Origin: Aquimarina sp. TRL1
GTDB taxonomy: Bacteria > Bacteroidota > Bacteroidia > Flavobacteriales > Flavobacteriaceae
Direction: 5' to 3'
Assembly: GCF_013365535.1 (NCBI RefSeq)
Contig: NZ_CP053590.1
Coordinates: 2,346,501 to 2,410,500 of the forward strand
DNA: 64,000 bases
Of the stretch, positions 9,697 to 17,586 are shown piece after piece. The translations under genes and the position numbers were made by a program. Position 1 is the first letter of the stretch; the number at the start of each line of letters is the position of its first letter. Below the pieces are notes generated by a model that was not told where the DNA came from, did not search any database, and was given only the letters and a program-made list of their open reading frames with translations.

Positions 9697-10268
9697 CACA
9701 AGGTACGGTAGCTGAAAAAACAGCTAGAGCCAAAAAGACGATGATGTGGTTTGCAATGGCAAGTATGGTGATGACTTTTGCAGGGTTAACCAGTGCTTAT
9801 GTGGTGAGTAAAAACAGAAAAGACTGGTTGTCAGACTTGGAGTTTCCTGTTGCTTTTGTGGTTAGTGTGCTGGTTATTGTAGCAAGTAGTATCACATTGT
9901 TTTTAGTAAAAAAAGCAATTTTGAATAATAATAGGAAGTTGGCAACAAGCTTGTTGATCGTAACACTAGCTCTTTCCATACTTTTTATTTTTTTACAATT
10001 CAGAGGGTTTGATCAGATTATTTCGCAAGGGTATTTCTTTACCGGAAGTGAATCAACTGTAATGACTTCTTTCATTTATGCAATTGTAGTAACGCATTTA
10101 GCACACGTAATAGGCGGTGTTATAGTGCTTTTAGTGCTAATTTATAATCATTTTAAACAAAGATATAAAACAGGGCAAACCCTTGGTTTAGAACTGGGTG
10201 CTATGTATTGGCATTTCGTAGATTTTTTATGGGTCTACCTCTTTTTGTTTTTATATTTCGTGAGATGA
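9687..10268 (+). CDS. Heme-copper oxidase subunit III, short form
   Basis: 193 residues with five membrane segments. Conserved pieces are MMWFAMASMVMTFAG at the N-terminus and the C-terminal YWHFVDFLWVYLFLFLY, which is the subunit III signature. Subunit III stabilises the catalytic core of cytochrome c oxidase. The start overlaps ctaB by 10 bases. The larger subunit III gene follows 48 bases later. Having two subunit III-type genes in tandem is, as far as I know, usual in this lineage. The other core subunits (I and II) are not in the window. Confidence 0.9.
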   Translation: MDLTQGTVAEKTARAKKTMMWFAMASMVMTFAGLTSAYVVSKNRKDWLSDLEFPVAFVVSVLVIVASSITLFLVKKAILNNNRKLATSLLIVTLALSILFIFLQFRGFDQIISQGYFFTGSESTVMTSFIYAIVVTHLAHVIGGVIVLLVLIYNHFKQRYKTGQTLGLELGAMYWHFVDFLWVYLFLFLYFVR

Positions 10269-10316
10269 TAAAATTGATTATTTTTGTAGAAATTTTAACA
10301 ATACCAAATACTTTTT

Positions 10317-11408
10317 ATGGAGACAACTGTTATTAAAACAGGTACAGAAGGTAAAGTCTGGGGAGGTAATAATAAGCCACTCAACGCGAGTTATGGTAAG
10401 ATGATGATGTGGTTTTTTATCCTGTCAGATGCCCTTACTTTTTCAGGTTTTCTTGCAGCTTATGGTTTCTCAAGATATAAATTTATAGACTCTTGGCCTA
10501 TAGCAGATGAAGTGTTCAATCACTTTCCGTTTTTACATGGGGTAGATGCTCCGATGTATTATGTAGCATTAATGACTTTTATTCTGATTTTTTCATCGGT
10601 AACGATGGTATTGGCAGTGGATGCCGGACATCAGCTTAAGAAAAATAAGGTTATTATCTACATGTTTTTGACCATCATAGGAGGATTTATCTTCGTAGGG
10701 TCGCAAGCCTGGGAATGGAAAAACTTTATAAAAGGTGAATATGGTGCTGTAGAGACAGCAGGAGGAAACATCCTTCAGTTTGTAGCGCCTGTTACATTAG
10801 AAGACGGTACAAAAAAGTTTCATAGAGTTGCCTTAAAAGATATTGCTGTAGTAAATACGCATAACGAAAGAGCACAACATCAGAGAAAAAACGGAATTTG
10901 GTACGATAAAGAAGGAGCACTTCCTTCGTTTACTGTTGCAGAGATAGCTGAAGGTTTTAAAGGGAATAAAGATCTTTATATCCGAACGCAGGAATTAGTA
11001 CCGGATATTCAGGCGCTTAAGGCTTCTGGAAACCCTAAGGATATAGCGTTGGCGAATCGATTGGAAAAACAATTGGCGAACCCTACAGAAAGAGGGCATA
11101 AAGCAATTTATAAAAGAGAATTCTCTTTAGAAAGAATGAATACTGCTACAGGAGTAGTAGAAGGAGCAAATCTTCGTCATAATGAATATGGTGTTCCATT
11201 GTTTGCTGATTTCTTTTTCTTTATTACAGGATTCCACGGATTCCACGTATTTTCTGGAGTTATCATTAACATTATTATCTTCATAAACGTGATTCTTGGG
11301 ACTTATGAAAGAAGAAAGAGTTATGAAATGGTTGAAAAAGTTGGATTGTATTGGCACTTCGTCGATTTAGTATGGGTGTTTGTATTTACATTCTTTTACT
11401 TGGTTTAA
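10317..11408 (+). CDS. Heme-copper oxidase subunit III, long form with soluble insert
   Basis: 363 residues. The N-terminal part (KMMMWFFILSDALTFSGFLAAYG) and C-terminal part (GLYWHFVDLVWVFVFTFFYLV) are classic subunit III. Between the fourth membrane segment, ending near GSQAWEWKNFIKGEYG, and the resumption at YGVPLFADFFFFITGFHGFH there is an insert of about 140 hydrophilic residues (roughly 140-290) with several His and many Lys/Glu. The insert is much longer than any loop in the compact neighbour. A possible -7 element TATTTTTG lies at 10279-10286, just upstream, without a clear -33 box. It is part of the ctaB operon. Confidence 0.9.
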   Translation: METTVIKTGTEGKVWGGNNKPLNASYGKMMMWFFILSDALTFSGFLAAYGFSRYKFIDSWPIADEVFNHFPFLHGVDAPMYYVALMTFILIFSSVTMVLAVDAGHQLKKNKVIIYMFLTIIGGFIFVGSQAWEWKNFIKGEYGAVETAGGNILQFVAPVTLEDGTKKFHRVALKDIAVVNTHNERAQHQRKNGIWYDKEGALPSFTVAEIAEGFKGNKDLYIRTQELVPDIQALKASGNPKDIALANRLEKQLANPTERGHKAIYKREFSLERMNTATGVVEGANLRHNEYGVPLFADFFFFITGFHGFHVFSGVIINIIIFINVILGTYERRKSYEMVEKVGLYWHFVDLVWVFVFTFFYLV

Positions 11409-11427
11409 TAAAAAAAAATAAGAAACA

Positions 11428-11787
11428 ATGGCACACGGTACAGGACATCACGAATCAAATACAAAAAGAATCTGGAATGTATTTTATATACTTTCTGCGA
11501 TTACCATAGTAGAAGTATTCTTTGGTATATGGAAACCGGCATTCATGCTTGATACATATCTGATCAGTATGAAATTATTAAACTGGTTCTTTATTATCCT
11601 TACAATATGGAAAGCATATCTGATTACATGGGCATTTATGCACATGGAAGGAGAAACAAAAGGATTGAGAAGATCAGTAGTTTGGACAGCTGTTTTCCTG
11701 ATATGTTACCTCGTATTTATTCTTCTTACAGAGGGAGATTATGTATACGAAGTTTTTAAAGGAGGGTACAAAAGCTGGGACTTCTAA
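11428..11787 (+). CDS. Cytochrome c oxidase subunit IV-type membrane protein
   Basis: 119 residues with three membrane segments and the prokaryotic subunit IV pattern (W..FYILSAITIVEVFFG, then LTIWKAYLITWAFMHMEGE with the conserved His-Met pair). It begins with a His-rich tip (MAHGTGHHES). Such subunits are accessory to heme-copper oxidases. It lies 19 bases after the long subunit III gene and ends just before a terminator, so it is the last gene of the first transcript in this cluster. Confidence 0.88.
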   Translation: MAHGTGHHESNTKRIWNVFYILSAITIVEVFFGIWKPAFMLDTYLISMKLLNWFFIILTIWKAYLITWAFMHMEGETKGLRRSVVWTAVFLICYLVFILLTEGDYVYEVFKGGYKSWDF

Positions 11788-11822
11788 AACTTAGCTGATA
11801 AGAGTATTAAAAATATATAAAG

Positions 11823-11848
11823 AGACGGTTTTTTAAACCGTCTTTTTT
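11823..11848 (+). terminator. Intrinsic terminator after subunit IV gene
   Basis: Stem AGACGGTTT / AAACCGTCT with a 3-base loop, followed by a T-run. The end of the T-run merges with a TATTTTTG sequence (11848-11855) that could be a -7 element for the next operon, though no -33 box is evident. Confidence 0.85.
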
Positions 11849-11928
11849 ATTTTTGCATCATATTTACAGGTGATATAAAAAGAGCGAAACCCGCTGTTTA
11901 TTTACCGGAAATCAATTCGTATAAAATA

Positions 11929-12582
11929 ATGAAAAAATTTGTTGTTCTCGGGGTTCTGTTTGTCTTACCATTAGTCGCATATCTGTTTTTTGCTTCTGGA
12001 GTACATAACTTTGCAAAATTACCGATACTGAATGAAAATGTAAGTGATGTGGAAGCGTTCGAAGGACTCACGAATAAGCAAGTAAGTCTAAACGATAAAA
12101 TTACAATTCTGGGCTTTTTAGGAAAGAATTTACACAATAAGCAAGGGAATGCTTTTAATTTAAATCAAAAGATATATAAAAAAAATCACGGGTTTAAAGA
12201 TTTTCAATTTGTGATGCTTTTACCTTTTGGAAGTGAAGAAGAGGCTAAGAAGTTATTAGAAGAGTTAGGGAATATAGCAGATGTTTCCGGTTGGAATTTT
12301 ATGTTTGGTACCGAAGAGAATATCAAAAAGGTGTTTAATAGCCTAAACACGAATCATGCGTTGGATGAAAACCTGGCAACAAACTACGTGTATATTGTAG
12401 ATAAAAATCGATCTCTTAGAGGAAGAGATGAAGATCCGGAAAAAGGAGAATCAATGGTGTACGGATATCTTGCTAATTCAGTAGCTGATCTGGCGAATGT
12501 AATGGTGGATGATGTGAAAGTGATTTTAGCAGAATATCGTTTGGCATTAAAAAAATACAAAGCAGACAGGAAAGAAAAATAA
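11929..12582 (+). CDS. SCO/thioredoxin-fold-like membrane-anchored protein lacking the Cys pair
   Basis: 217 residues with one N-terminal membrane anchor (about residues 4-22). The rest is a soluble domain whose strand/helix pattern (KITILGFLGKN, DFQFVMLLPFGSEEEAKKL, NYVYIVDKNRSLRGRDEDP) resembles the SCO1/SenC neighbour encoded 6 bases downstream. There is no CxxxC and no Cys at all in the soluble part, so it cannot act as a thiol-disulfide or copper-donor protein in the usual way. I infer an assembly role from position only. It opens the second transcript of the oxidase cluster. Confidence 0.6.
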   Translation: MKKFVVLGVLFVLPLVAYLFFASGVHNFAKLPILNENVSDVEAFEGLTNKQVSLNDKITILGFLGKNLHNKQGNAFNLNQKIYKKNHGFKDFQFVMLLPFGSEEEAKKLLEELGNIADVSGWNFMFGTEENIKKVFNSLNTNHALDENLATNYVYIVDKNRSLRGRDEDPEKGESMVYGYLANSVADLANVMVDDVKVILAEYRLALKKYKADRKEK

Positions 12583-12588
12583 ATTGGA

Positions 12589-13320
12589 ATGAAAAAATAC
12601 TCTTACGTTGGGATATCATTTATAGTATTGATTTTTGGAATTATTTTTATTCCAAAAATTGTTAATAGGATTAAAGGGAATGCTGTTACTAAAAATAATA
12701 GAATGAGTGCGGATAATCCGGTGTCAAATGAAAAGCTAGCCTATTTAAAGATTAACGGAGAGGCTAAAAAAGTTCCGGAGTTTGCATTTCTGAATCAGGA
12801 TAGTTTGATGATTACGAATCACGATTTTAAAGGCAAAGTGTATGTTGTTGATTTTTTCTTTACAAGTTGTCCTACTATTTGCCCGAAAATGAGTAGAAAC
12901 CTAGTCTATCTCCAGAATAAATTAAAAGAAGAAGAAGGATTTGGAATTGCCTCATTTACTATAGACCCAACTAGAGATACTCCAAAAAAACTTAAACAAT
13001 ATGCGACAGCTTATGGAGTGACTAATCCTGATTGGCATTTCATGACGGGGGATATGGAACAATTGTTTGAGTTAGCGAATAAAGGGTTTAATATTTATGC
13101 AGAAGAAAATGAAAATGTCCCAGGAGGATTTGAACACAGCGGTTTTTTTGCTTTAGTCGATCAGGATGGATATTTGCGTTCAAGGTATGACAAAGCCGGA
13201 AATCCAATTATTTATTATAGAGGAACCATTGATGTAGAGGAGAAGATGGATGAAAAAGGAGAAGAAGAACAAATTTCTATATTGTTAGCGGATATTAAAA
13301 AATTATTGAAAAAGAAGTAA
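12589..13320 (+). CDS. SCO1/SenC copper chaperone for cytochrome oxidase
   Basis: 243 residues with an N-terminal membrane anchor. The SCO motif FTSCPTICPKM (C94, C98) and the distal His in GGFEHSGFF (H183) are all present; these three residues bind copper in SCO proteins. The conserved SFTIDPTRDTP block is also clear. The role is delivery of copper to, or reduction of, the CuA site of oxidase subunit II on the periplasmic side. It is flanked by the Cys-less homologue-like gene (6 bases upstream) and a DUF420 gene (1 base downstream). Confidence 0.93.
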   Translation: MKKYSYVGISFIVLIFGIIFIPKIVNRIKGNAVTKNNRMSADNPVSNEKLAYLKINGEAKKVPEFAFLNQDSLMITNHDFKGKVYVVDFFFTSCPTICPKMSRNLVYLQNKLKEEEGFGIASFTIDPTRDTPKKLKQYATAYGVTNPDWHFMTGDMEQLFELANKGFNIYAEENENVPGGFEHSGFFALVDQDGYLRSRYDKAGNPIIYYRGTIDVEEKMDEKGEEEQISILLADIKKLLKKK

Positions 13321-13321
13321 G

Positions 13322-13864
13322 ATGGAAAAAAGTGATGTGTTGGAGAAAAAATATAACAAGTGGATTGTTATTCTTTCAGTAGGTATTCCGCTGGCGGTAG
13401 CAGCTTTGTTTGGGGTGAACCTCAGAAAAATGGGGTTTGATGTCGAACCTATGATGTTTCTGCCCCCTATTTATGCAGGAATAAATGGGGTGACAGCTGT
13501 GATTTTATGTACCGCATTATGGGCAGTGAAGAATAATAAAATTAAACTACATGAACAGTTGATGAAATTGGCAATAGGGTGTTCAGTGCTTTTTTTACTC
13601 ATGTATATAGCATATCATATGACAAGTGATTCTACTGTATATGGAGGAGAAGGAGTAATACGCTATGTGTATTATTTTATTTTGATTACACATATTTTAT
13701 TATCAATCGCAGTTATCCCTTTTGTTTTGATTACCTACGTTAAAGCATTGGCTAATCGTTTTGATAAACATAAAAAAATAGCCAAAATTACATTTCCCAT
13801 TTGGTTATATGTAGCAATTACGGGGGTGGTTGTGTATTTGATGATTTCTCCTTATTATAATTAA
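13322..13864 (+). CDS. DUF420 membrane protein (CtaM/YozB-like)
   Basis: 180 residues with five hydrophobic segments. The DUF420 pattern is visible: PPIYAGINGVTAVILC, then KLHEQLMKLAIG and a late ILITHILLSIAVIPFVL with its His. Proteins of this family (YozB/CtaM in Firmicutes) are needed for assembly of heme-copper oxidases. The location directly after the SCO gene, one base after its stop, fits that role. Confidence 0.85.
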   Translation: MEKSDVLEKKYNKWIVILSVGIPLAVAALFGVNLRKMGFDVEPMMFLPPIYAGINGVTAVILCTALWAVKNNKIKLHEQLMKLAIGCSVLFLLMYIAYHMTSDSTVYGGEGVIRYVYYFILITHILLSIAVIPFVLITYVKALANRFDKHKKIAKITFPIWLYVAITGVVVYLMISPYYN

Positions 13865-13870
13865 TTGGTT

Positions 13871-14104
13871 ATGTTAAGAAAAAAGAGTCTTTGGAGCCTT
13901 GTGATACTACTTTTTTTCTTTAGCCTTCCTGTCGATGCACAATGTGCTATGTGTAGAGCGGTGCTGGAAAGTGAGGAAGGACAGAGTACAGCAAAAGGAC
14001 TGAATAACGGTATACTGTATCTGATGGTGATTCCTTATATTCTTATAGGAGGAATCGGATATGTACTTTATAAAAATAAGAAAAGGAAAAAAGAAGAAAG
14101 TTAA
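13871..14104 (+). CDS. Small secreted CxxC protein of the oxidase cluster
   Basis: 77 residues from the ATG at 13871; a TTG six bases earlier is in frame but adds nothing. There is a signal peptide (up to PVDAQ), then immediately CAMCRAVLESEEGQ, then one membrane segment and a basic tail (KNKKRKKEES). The mature protein would expose a CxxC motif at its very N-terminus, next to the membrane. Its location at the end of the SCO-DUF420 operon suggests a helper in copper or thiol handling. That is an inference, and I do not know a named family function. Confidence 0.75.
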   Translation: MLRKKSLWSLVILLFFFSLPVDAQCAMCRAVLESEEGQSTAKGLNNGILYLMVIPYILIGGIGYVLYKNKKRKKEES

Positions 14105-14178
14105 TTCATGTTTTTCTTTCCTAACATGAACTTGCATTTTTTTGATCTTAAATCCCTGATGAAATGAGAGTAATTGTA

Positions 14179-14208
14179 TAAAAAATAATTAATATTAATT
14201 ATTTTTTA
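14179..14208. repeat. 30-bp perfect AT palindrome
   Basis: Two 15-base arms (left arm TAAAAAATAATTAAT) meet with no spacer, and all bases are A or T. It lies in the 236-base gap between the oxidase cluster and the efflux operon. It might be a weak terminator or a protein-binding site. Confidence 0.5.
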
Positions 14209-14254
14209 ACATATGACTTGTAACGAATGCGCTCTCTTTTAGTCTTATACTCAA

Positions 14255-14279
14255 TACAAGACTTTAAATAGATCTTGTA
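14255..14279. promoter_or_regulatory. Possible operator of the efflux operon
   Basis: Inverted repeat TACAAGA - 11 bases - TCTTGTA, 62 bases before the ATG of the ABC ATPase gene. The arm spacing is like that of a dimeric regulator site. No regulator gene is adjacent, so this is a candidate only. Confidence 0.3.
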
Positions 14280-14340
14280 CATTTATTTCAATGCGATTGG
14301 GTATTGAGGTGTAATGGTAGTATAACTCTAATATATCGTT

Positions 14341-15042
14341 ATGATAGAAATTAAAGATTTGCACAAATCTTATAAGATGGGGAGCAATTCTCTTCATGTT
14401 TTAAAAGGAATAAATTTTAATGTTCAAGAGGGAGAGTTAGTTGCTATTATGGGATCTTCCGGTTCTGGGAAATCTACATTACTTAATATCATTGGGATGC
14501 TGGATGAAGCAGATAGCGGGAGCTATTTTCTTGATAATGTTCCTATAAAAAATCTTAATGAGAAGATTGCGGCAAAATACAGGAATCAATTTTTAGGGTT
14601 TATTTTTCAATCATTTAATCTGATTACATATAAAAGTGCATTAGACAATGTGGCGTTGCCATTATACTATCAGGGGGCAAAGAGGAAAGAACGGACAGAA
14701 AAAGCGATGCATTATCTCGATAAGGTGGGCTTGGCTGATTGGGCAGGGCACCTCCCCAATGAATTGTCGGGAGGACAAAAACAACGAGTTGCTGTTGCTA
14801 GAGCATTAGCATCAGAACCAAAAGTATTATTGGCAGACGAACCTACCGGAGCATTGGATACTAAAACGTCTTATGAGGTAATGGAGTTAATTCAGGGAAT
14901 TAATGATGAAGGAAAAACAATCTTGATTGTTACTCACGAACCCGATATAGCAGATATGACCAAACGGGTAGTAAATCTGAAAGATGGATTGATCATAGAT
15001 GATACATTTGTAGAACAAGTAAGAGCTTCTGCCCATGTTTAG
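14341..15042 (+). CDS. ABC transporter ATP-binding protein (MacB/LolD type)
   Basis: 233 residues. Walker A GSSGSGKST at 38-46, the Q-loop in FIFQSFNLI, signature LSGGQKQRVAVARA, Walker B VLLADEPTGALD and the switch His in TILIVTHE are all intact. The sequence falls in the MacB/LolD/FtsE group that powers mechanotransmission permeases rather than canonical importers. The last 8 bases overlap the first permease gene. It opens an operon of six transport genes, giving a MacAB-TolC-like assembly. Confidence 0.95.
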   Translation: MIEIKDLHKSYKMGSNSLHVLKGINFNVQEGELVAIMGSSGSGKSTLLNIIGMLDEADSGSYFLDNVPIKNLNEKIAAKYRNQFLGFIFQSFNLITYKSALDNVALPLYYQGAKRKERTEKAMHYLDKVGLADWAGHLPNELSGGQKQRVAVARALASEPKVLLADEPTGALDTKTSYEVMELIQGINDEGKTILIVTHEPDIADMTKRVVNLKDGLIIDDTFVEQVRASAHV

Positions 15043-16282
15043 TTTAGAGCGTTGGCAGGAAATATTTGATACCATTCGCAAAAATAAATTGCGAACCTTC
15101 CTAACAGGGCTTTCAGTAGCATCTGGAATCTTTATTCTGGTAATTTTACTAGGCGTAGGGCAAGGGATGCAAAACGGAATTTCCAGAGAGTTTGAAGATG
15201 ATGCCTCTAATAGTATTTGGGTATGGACAAATGCTACTTCTGTGGAGTATAAAGGACTTAATCCGGGACGTTTTTTTAGTATGACTAATGAAGATTACTC
15301 GGTTATATATGAAAAAAATAAAGAATTAATAGATCAACAATCTCCCAGGGTACGAATTTGGGGAGCACTTGCTTCATATAAAAAAGAATCCGGTAGTTAT
15401 AGAATAGAAGGAGTTGCGCCAGGTTTTCAAATTATTGAAAACCAAAAAATGGTCTCAGGTCGATTTCTGAATCAAAATGATATTGATCAAAAAGAAAAAG
15501 TTACCGTAATAGGACATAAAATTCAAAAAGATTTGTTCAAAAACGGAGAAGACCCTCTCGGAAAGTTTGTAAAGCTCAATAGTATTCTTTTTAAAGTAGT
15601 TGGAGTCTATTCTGATAAAGGTGGAGAACGAGAGGAGAATCGCTTTTTCTTGCCATCTACCACTACCCAACAAGTTTTTAATAGGGGACAGTTTATAAAT
15701 AATCTATCATATACATTAAAGCCTGAAAAGGATTTTAAGACAGCAGTGGAGAAGTCAAAAGCTTTTGTAGCATCTATGACTTCTTACCTGAAGAAAAAAC
15801 ATATCATAGCACCTGAAGATGAACGAGCAATAGGAATCAATAATTCACTCGAAAGGGCAAAGCGATTTTATGATCTGATATTTATGATTAAAGCTTTTTT
15901 CTGGTGGGTTGGAGTATGTACGATTATTGCAGGGGTAGTAGGAGTTAGTAATATTATGCTTATCATCGTAAAAGAACGAACTAAAGAAATCGGAATACGA
16001 AAAGCTTTAGGAGCATTACCACTTTCGATTATAGGGATGATTTTGCAAGAGGCAATTTTTGTAACCACTTTTGCTGGTTTTTCAGGACTCATAGGAGGAT
16101 TGCTATTGCTGGAGTTTGTAGGGCCTATGGTAGAAACAGACTTTATATCAAACCCGTCAGTGAATTTTAATATTGCAATATCAACTGTTTTTATCCTTAT
16201 TCTGGCAGGAGCAATTGCTGGATTTTTCCCGGCTTGGAGAGCCGCCCGTATTAGACCTATTGTAGCACTTAGAGACGAATAA
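15035..16282 (+). CDS. MacB-like ABC permease, first copy
   Basis: 415 residues. It has an N-terminal membrane segment (LRTFLTGLSVASGIFILVILLGVG), a periplasmic MacB-core domain of about 230 residues, and three C-terminal segments with the FtsX-type motif SNIMLIIVKERTKEIGIRKALGA. It is half of a permease pair with the next gene; the two share the same layout and many identical motifs, suggesting a heterodimer. Such permeases couple ATP hydrolysis to conformational pumping of substrates through an adaptor and TolC. The substrate is unknown (peptide, lipid or macrolide-like). Confidence 0.92.
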   Translation: MFSLERWQEIFDTIRKNKLRTFLTGLSVASGIFILVILLGVGQGMQNGISREFEDDASNSIWVWTNATSVEYKGLNPGRFFSMTNEDYSVIYEKNKELIDQQSPRVRIWGALASYKKESGSYRIEGVAPGFQIIENQKMVSGRFLNQNDIDQKEKVTVIGHKIQKDLFKNGEDPLGKFVKLNSILFKVVGVYSDKGGEREENRFFLPSTTTQQVFNRGQFINNLSYTLKPEKDFKTAVEKSKAFVASMTSYLKKKHIIAPEDERAIGINNSLERAKRFYDLIFMIKAFFWWVGVCTIIAGVVGVSNIMLIIVKERTKEIGIRKALGALPLSIIGMILQEAIFVTTFAGFSGLIGGLLLLEFVGPMVETDFISNPSVNFNIAISTVFILILAGAIAGFFPAWRAARIRPIVALRDE

Positions 16283-16283
16283 T

Positions 16284-17549
16284 ATGTTTAACAGAGATCG
16301 ATGGAATGAAATATTAGAAGCATTAACAGCAAATTGGTTTAGAACCATTCTTACTGCTTTCGGAGTGTTCTGGGGAATTTTTATTCTGGTTATTCTGCTT
16401 GCTGCAGGAAAAGGATTAGAAAATGGAGTTAAGCAAGGCTTCGGAGATATAGCAACCAATACTATGTTTATGTGGACACAAGTAGTGTCTAAGCCTTATA
16501 AAGGATTGCCTAAAGGAAGGCGGTATAATTTTAAAATAGGTGATGTCGTATCTATAAAAGATCAGGTTCCTGGATTATTGTATGTTTCTCCAAGAAATCA
16601 ATTAGGAGGTTTCGGAGGAACAAATAATGTGGTAAGAGGACTTAATACTGGTGCTTTTAATGTATATGGAGACTATCCTGAGATTATAAAACAAGATCCA
16701 ATTACAATTACCTCAGGGAGATTTATTAACTATGGCGATATTGAAAATAATCGAAAAGTAGCTGTTATTGGTCACGGAGTAGAAAAAGAACTGTTTAAGC
16801 CAGGGGAAGTTTCAGTTGGAGACTATATAAAGATCCAGGGAGTGAATTTTATGGTTATTGGCACTTATAAGAAGAAATCAGGAGATGGAGATGGAGAAGA
16901 AGGACAAAAAGAAATCTATGTGCCCTTTACTTCCTTTTCTCAGGCATTTAATTATGGAGATAGAGTGGGCTGGATGGCTATCACAGCAACGGATCAGAAT
17001 TCAATTACGAATTTGAAAAAAGATATTATTGATGTGGTCAAAGTGAATCATACGATTCATCCGGATGACGATAGAGCAGTTGGGAATTTTGACCTTTACG
17101 AAGAATTTAGCAAGATCAATGGTCTCTTTGTGGCTTTACGGGGAGTGGCATATTTTGTAGGGATATTAGTATTGCTTTCCGGGATTATTGGGATCAGTAA
17201 CATTATGCTGATTGTAGTAAAAGAACGAACCAAAGAAATCGGAATACGGAGAGCCATTGGAGCGTCTCCATGGGCGATTCGTGGACAGATACTGCTGGAA
17301 TCGATGTTTCTTACCATTATATCTGGAATGCTGGGCATTGCTGTATCGACTGGAGTAATTCTAATTATTAATAAAGTGTTGGATGGAATGCCAGCCAATG
17401 ACGATACCATGTTTGCAAATCCAAGTGTTGATCTCACAGTGGTATTTGTAGCATTGCTAATATTGATTACAAGTGGCTTGCTGGCAGGATTAATTCCTGC
17501 TCAGGTAGCTATAAAAACAAAACCTATTGACGCATTAAGAACAGAATAA
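16284..17549 (+). CDS. MacB-like ABC permease, second copy
   Basis: 421 residues, starting one base after the stop of its paralogue. It has the same architecture: one N-terminal membrane segment, a MacB-core periplasmic domain, then three segments including SNIMLIVVKERTKEIGIRRAIGA. The periplasmic part contains a short Asp/Glu/Gly-rich loop (SGDGDGEEGQ). Together with the preceding permease and the single ATPase it should form one transporter, probably with the two permeases as non-identical halves. Confidence 0.92.
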   Translation: MFNRDRWNEILEALTANWFRTILTAFGVFWGIFILVILLAAGKGLENGVKQGFGDIATNTMFMWTQVVSKPYKGLPKGRRYNFKIGDVVSIKDQVPGLLYVSPRNQLGGFGGTNNVVRGLNTGAFNVYGDYPEIIKQDPITITSGRFINYGDIENNRKVAVIGHGVEKELFKPGEVSVGDYIKIQGVNFMVIGTYKKKSGDGDGEEGQKEIYVPFTSFSQAFNYGDRVGWMAITATDQNSITNLKKDIIDVVKVNHTIHPDDDRAVGNFDLYEEFSKINGLFVALRGVAYFVGILVLLSGIIGISNIMLIVVKERTKEIGIRRAIGASPWAIRGQILLESMFLTIISGMLGIAVSTGVILIINKVLDGMPANDDTMFANPSVDLTVVFVALLILITSGLLAGLIPAQVAIKTKPIDALRTE

Positions 17550-17586
17550 AATAACATAATCATCAAGTGATAAAATTCATAGGACA

